Origin: Paenalicyclobacillus ferrooxydans | GTDB lineage: Bacteria; Bacillota; Bacilli; Alicyclobacillales; Alicyclobacillaceae | Assembly (NCBI RefSeq): GCF_001399675.1 | Contig: NZ_LJCO01000058.1 | Location: forward strand, 1-64,000 | DNA: 64,000 bases | Direction of reading: 5' to 3' | In this document: positions 61,851-64,000 of the stretch, one piece after another | Layout: each line of letters opens with the position of its first letter | How positions within the stretch are numbered: position 1 is the stretch's first letter | Notes under the pieces: model-generated | Databases searched by the model: none | Seen by the model: only the letters and a program-made list of their open reading frames with translations | Told to the model about the DNA's origin: nothing | Position numbers and translations under genes: made by a program

Positions 61851-61920
61851 GCAAATCACCAAGCAAATCACCAAGCAAATCACCGAGCAAATCACCAAGC
61901 AAATCACCAAGCAAATCAAC
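61851..61920. repeat. 12-bp tandem array between convergent genes
   Basis: About five and a half copies of GCAAATCACCAA begin 22 bp after the upstream stop and run into the gerC stop codon (61916-61918). Confidence 0.92.
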
Positions 61921-63112
61921 TCGACGGACCGGGTGTATCCAGCTGCGTTAACTGTTCTTGGGGGCCTTCGAGTGTCCGAATACCTGTCATCAACTGGACC
62001 TTCACCTGGACGGATGACAAAGAGCTGTCAGTTAACTGGAGAGCGCCGCGCTTCTTAAGTTGATGATACAGTCCAGGGTTTGAGCGATACAGAGCATCTG
62101 TAAGTCCGAACAGGTCCATGTTTCTCTGTAAACCGTTTCGGTACGTTTCGTAAATCTCGTTCCTGATTTCACGTTCAGCCAACTTGTCGAGCGCTGCGAG
62201 AGATTCATTACCGTATTTCTCGGGCACTATTCCACGAACGGATACGCTTACTTGATAGCGAATGTTTTGGCCTGACAGCGCATACCGCACGCGGTAGCGA
62301 GGTTTGGAAACGATGGCCGAGCCGATCGCTTTGCCGTTTTGCGTCAGGTTTAAGGACGTTCGCTGCAACTTCGGATCCGCCCAACGGAGGCCGGCACACT
62401 TCTCTCTGGTGCAGCTTCCTACGAATTTTCTTTGTGCGTCAAACATCGCATATCCGGACAGCGTGATGGTGGAATGAGGTTCCTGGCCTGCGTACCAACG
62501 GTTTGCTTGGAGGGACACCTCGGGAATCAGATGTGGAGTTGTTGGCTCGCTCATATCTGCAATGAAAGAATTCATTCGAATCGGACGGATAAAGGAACTC
62601 TCTTTGTAGAGTTCCATCGGATCGCCAAGACCTGAGTGAACGGGCGAGACCTCAATGATTGGCGGCGTTGCTAACACCGTCTGCAGGTCATCTTGTGTAG
62701 TAAATATCCACGGCGTGTAGCGGAACTGTGCGAACCGTGTCAGTACCCCGAACACGTTCGCCCAATCTGGAGCCTTCAAAAGGTTTTCACTGATGAGAAT
62801 GGCATTGACATGGCCCCAGTTCACACTGCGCGGTGTCACTTGATAGAGATCGTGAGCTGCTTCATCAAGTGTTTGGCCTTTGGCAATTGCGATCCATGAC
62901 CCTGCCCCCGTCTTTGCCGTGGGGCTTTCACTTCTGCCCAGTTTACTCATATCGAGGACTTGGACGTAAATGAGATACTGATTGCCAACTTTGCCGACTG
63001 CAACAGCGTGGGGATAAAACTGATGCTCAAACTCCTTGTAGCCCCAGCAACCGGTCAAAAGCGGCGAGAGGATGACTGTCAGCAACACGGTTAGGCTTCG
63101 GAGCGGTTTCAT
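61916..63112 (-). CDS. Ger(x)C-family spore germination lipoprotein
   Basis: About 398 residues. A lipoprotein signal ends in LLTGCWGYKEFE, typical of GerC (GCW). The middle (QTLDEAAHDLYQVTPRSVNWGHVNAILISENLL) and the C-terminal domain with EIRNEIYETYRNGLQRNMDLFGL match Ger(x)C. It forms the germinant receptor with GerA and GerB at the inner spore membrane. I start at ATG 63112, which overlaps the gerA stop in an ATGA junction. No gerB lies between them. Confidence 0.92.
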   Translation of the reverse strand: MKPLRSLTVLLTVILSPLLTGCWGYKEFEHQFYPHAVAVGKVGNQYLIYVQVLDMSKLGRSESPTAKTGAGSWIAIAKGQTLDEAAHDLYQVTPRSVNWGHVNAILISENLLKAPDWANVFGVLTRFAQFRYTPWIFTTQDDLQTVLATPPIIEVSPVHSGLGDPMELYKESSFIRPIRMNSFIADMSEPTTPHLIPEVSLQANRWYAGQEPHSTITLSGYAMFDAQRKFVGSCTREKCAGLRWADPKLQRTSLNLTQNGKAIGSAIVSKPRYRVRYALSGQNIRYQVSVSVRGIVPEKYGNESLAALDKLAEREIRNEIYETYRNGLQRNMDLFGLTDALYRSNPGLYHQLKKRGALQLTDSSLSSVQVKVQLMTGIRTLEGPQEQLTQLDTPGPSS

Positions 63113-64000
63113 ACGCGTTTCCTCTCGCGTTTCGGCCAGGCTGCGATGTGCGTCTGTTTGAAGATTTGCCATCGAAACGGTGACAGTGGTCCCAAAAAGG
63201 GCATGCCAAACGAGCGAACGTGTGAGAAGTAAACGGTCACAAAGATGCAGGACAGAATAAAGCCGTACAGCCCAAAAAACGATGACAACCCGAGGATTCC
63301 AAGCCGCAGGATGGAGATGATGCTGGCCAGTGCATGATTGGTCACCGCATAAAGTGACACGGCGCTGGCGGAGACGACGACGACAAGTGCCGGACTGGCC
63401 ATGCCTGCGCGGATGGCGGCGTCACCGATAATCAGTCCCCCGACGACAGACAACGTGTTGCCAGCCGGTTGGGGCAGATGTGTTCCTGACTCTTTAAAGA
63501 TTTCAAACAGTATCAGCATCAAGAATGCTTCAAGTGGGGTTGGCAGCGGCAGGCCCATGCGCGAATTGACCAGCGTGGCAAGCAGAGACAGGGGTACCTG
63601 GTCGGGATGCAGGGAAGTGATGCCGACATAGAACCCCGGTGCGAGAAGCGCGATCACAAAGGCTGCATAGCGCAAAAAACGCTCAAACACAATAAACGGG
63701 AAGGAGACTAAGGGGTCATCCGCTGTAGTCAACATAAAGGATAGATTGATGGGCGCCAGAAGTGCACTTGGTATACCATCTACGAGAACGGCAAACTTCC
63801 CCTTGCGAAGAGAAGACATGACGAAATCCGGACGACCTGTTAGGCGGTATTTTGGCATGAAGTTATATCTGGAAGATCCAAGCATCTCAACATACTCAAC
63901 ATTGGATTCGATGATCTCGACCTTTGTAGATATCAGACGAGCACGAAATTCCTCCAGTGCACTCTTATTCACACGACCGTCCATATAGAGCAGGCACACC
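63109..64000 (-). CDS. GerA-family spore germination protein (partial at window end)
   Basis: About 297 C-terminal residues are seen; the gene continues beyond 64000. Family features: VCLLYMDGRVNKSALEEFR, LTGRPDFVMSSLRKGKFAVLVDG, SRMGLPLPTPLEAFLMLILFEIF and GGLIIGDAAIRAGMASPAL, with several transmembrane helices. It is the nutrient-sensing membrane subunit of the Ger receptor. Intact proteins run near 500 residues. It overlaps gerC by 4 bp. Confidence 0.93.
   Translation of the reverse strand, partial: VCLLYMDGRVNKSALEEFRARLISTKVEIIESNVEYVEMLGSSRYNFMPKYRLTGRPDFVMSSLRKGKFAVLVDGIPSALLAPINLSFMLTTADDPLVSFPFIVFERFLRYAAFVIALLAPGFYVGITSLHPDQVPLSLLATLVNSRMGLPLPTPLEAFLMLILFEIFKESGTHLPQPAGNTLSVVGGLIIGDAAIRAGMASPALVVVVSASAVSLYAVTNHALASIISILRLGILGLSSFFGLYGFILSCIFVTVYFSHVRSFGMPFLGPLSPFRWQIFKQTHIAAWPKRERKRV

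Overview
The window reads as chromosomal DNA of an aerobic, endospore-forming Bacillota with moderate GC (about half). Evidence for this is the purine-rich AGGAGG-type ribosome sites, frequent TTG and GTG starts, a GerA/GerC germination operon, YjcZ-like sporulation peptides, a thioredoxin-type ArsC, a c-di-GMP-I riboswitch and a ydaO-type c-di-AMP riboswitch. An Alicyclobacillaceae-like host fits, but that placement is inference. I saw no rRNA, tRNA, CRISPR array, phage or intact insertion sequence.

Layout: 1-3.7 kb is a fructose operon (fruR-fruK-fruA) behind a consensus promoter. 3.7-8.9 kb holds two HxlR regulators, trxA, a DMT exporter and a redox cluster (SDR, F420-reductase-like, luciferase-like). 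9-13.4 kb holds a YcaO/TOMM cyclodehydratase facing two tiny membrane peptides that end in a Gly-rich Ser-Cys tail, with an M3 peptidase upstream of the peptides. 13.4-15.2 kb is a GNAT and an L,D-transpeptidase lipoprotein with a long GNTT-repeat tail. 15.5-18.3 kb is an arsenic operon (arsR, arsB, arsC, ynfA-like). 19.4-23.2 kb holds two PLP aminotransferases and a lipase-like hydrolase. 24.3-28.6 kb is an SDR-SDR-acyl-CoA synthetase operon. 29.4-33.5 kb is a metal-efflux cluster (CadC/CzrA-like ArsR, CDF, CDF-like, MATE, GNAT). 33.7-39.6 kb is mixed metabolism (FAD oxidoreductase, threonine-aldolase-like lyase, thioesterase, peroxiredoxin, YiiX-like hydrolase). 40.1-43.5 kb is a formate dehydrogenase with a DUF1641 partner. 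43.5-50.7 kb is a signalling block (PAS histidine kinase, c-di-GMP riboswitch, MCP, CheW, GGDEF-EAL protein, hemerythrin). 51-53.6 kb holds nagA, a kinase-like protein and an alkyltransferase-like protein. 53.7-56.5 kb is a spore-related block (four tandem GerP-like proteins, a third YjcZ-like peptide, a polysaccharide deacetylase). 56.8-60.5 kb is a polar amino-acid ABC operon with a c-di-AMP riboswitch. 60.7-64 kb holds an isochorismatase-like hydrolase, a small barrel protein and gerC/gerA, with gerA cut by the window end.

The most distinctive property is that many intergenic gaps, and two coding regions, carry short tandem arrays. Units of 8, 10, 11, 12, 13, 15, 18, 28, 33, 36, 41, 44, 47, 52 and 135 bp occur, with unrelated sequences, and they often start just after a stop codon. 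The largest is a 135-bp palindrome-bearing array at 28.6-29.2 kb whose copies alternate between two variants. The most promising candidate for an undescribed system is the TOMM-like locus, where the YcaO enzyme may heterocyclise the Ser-Cys pair of the two YjcZ-like peptides. That is a hypothesis and nothing in the sequence proves it.
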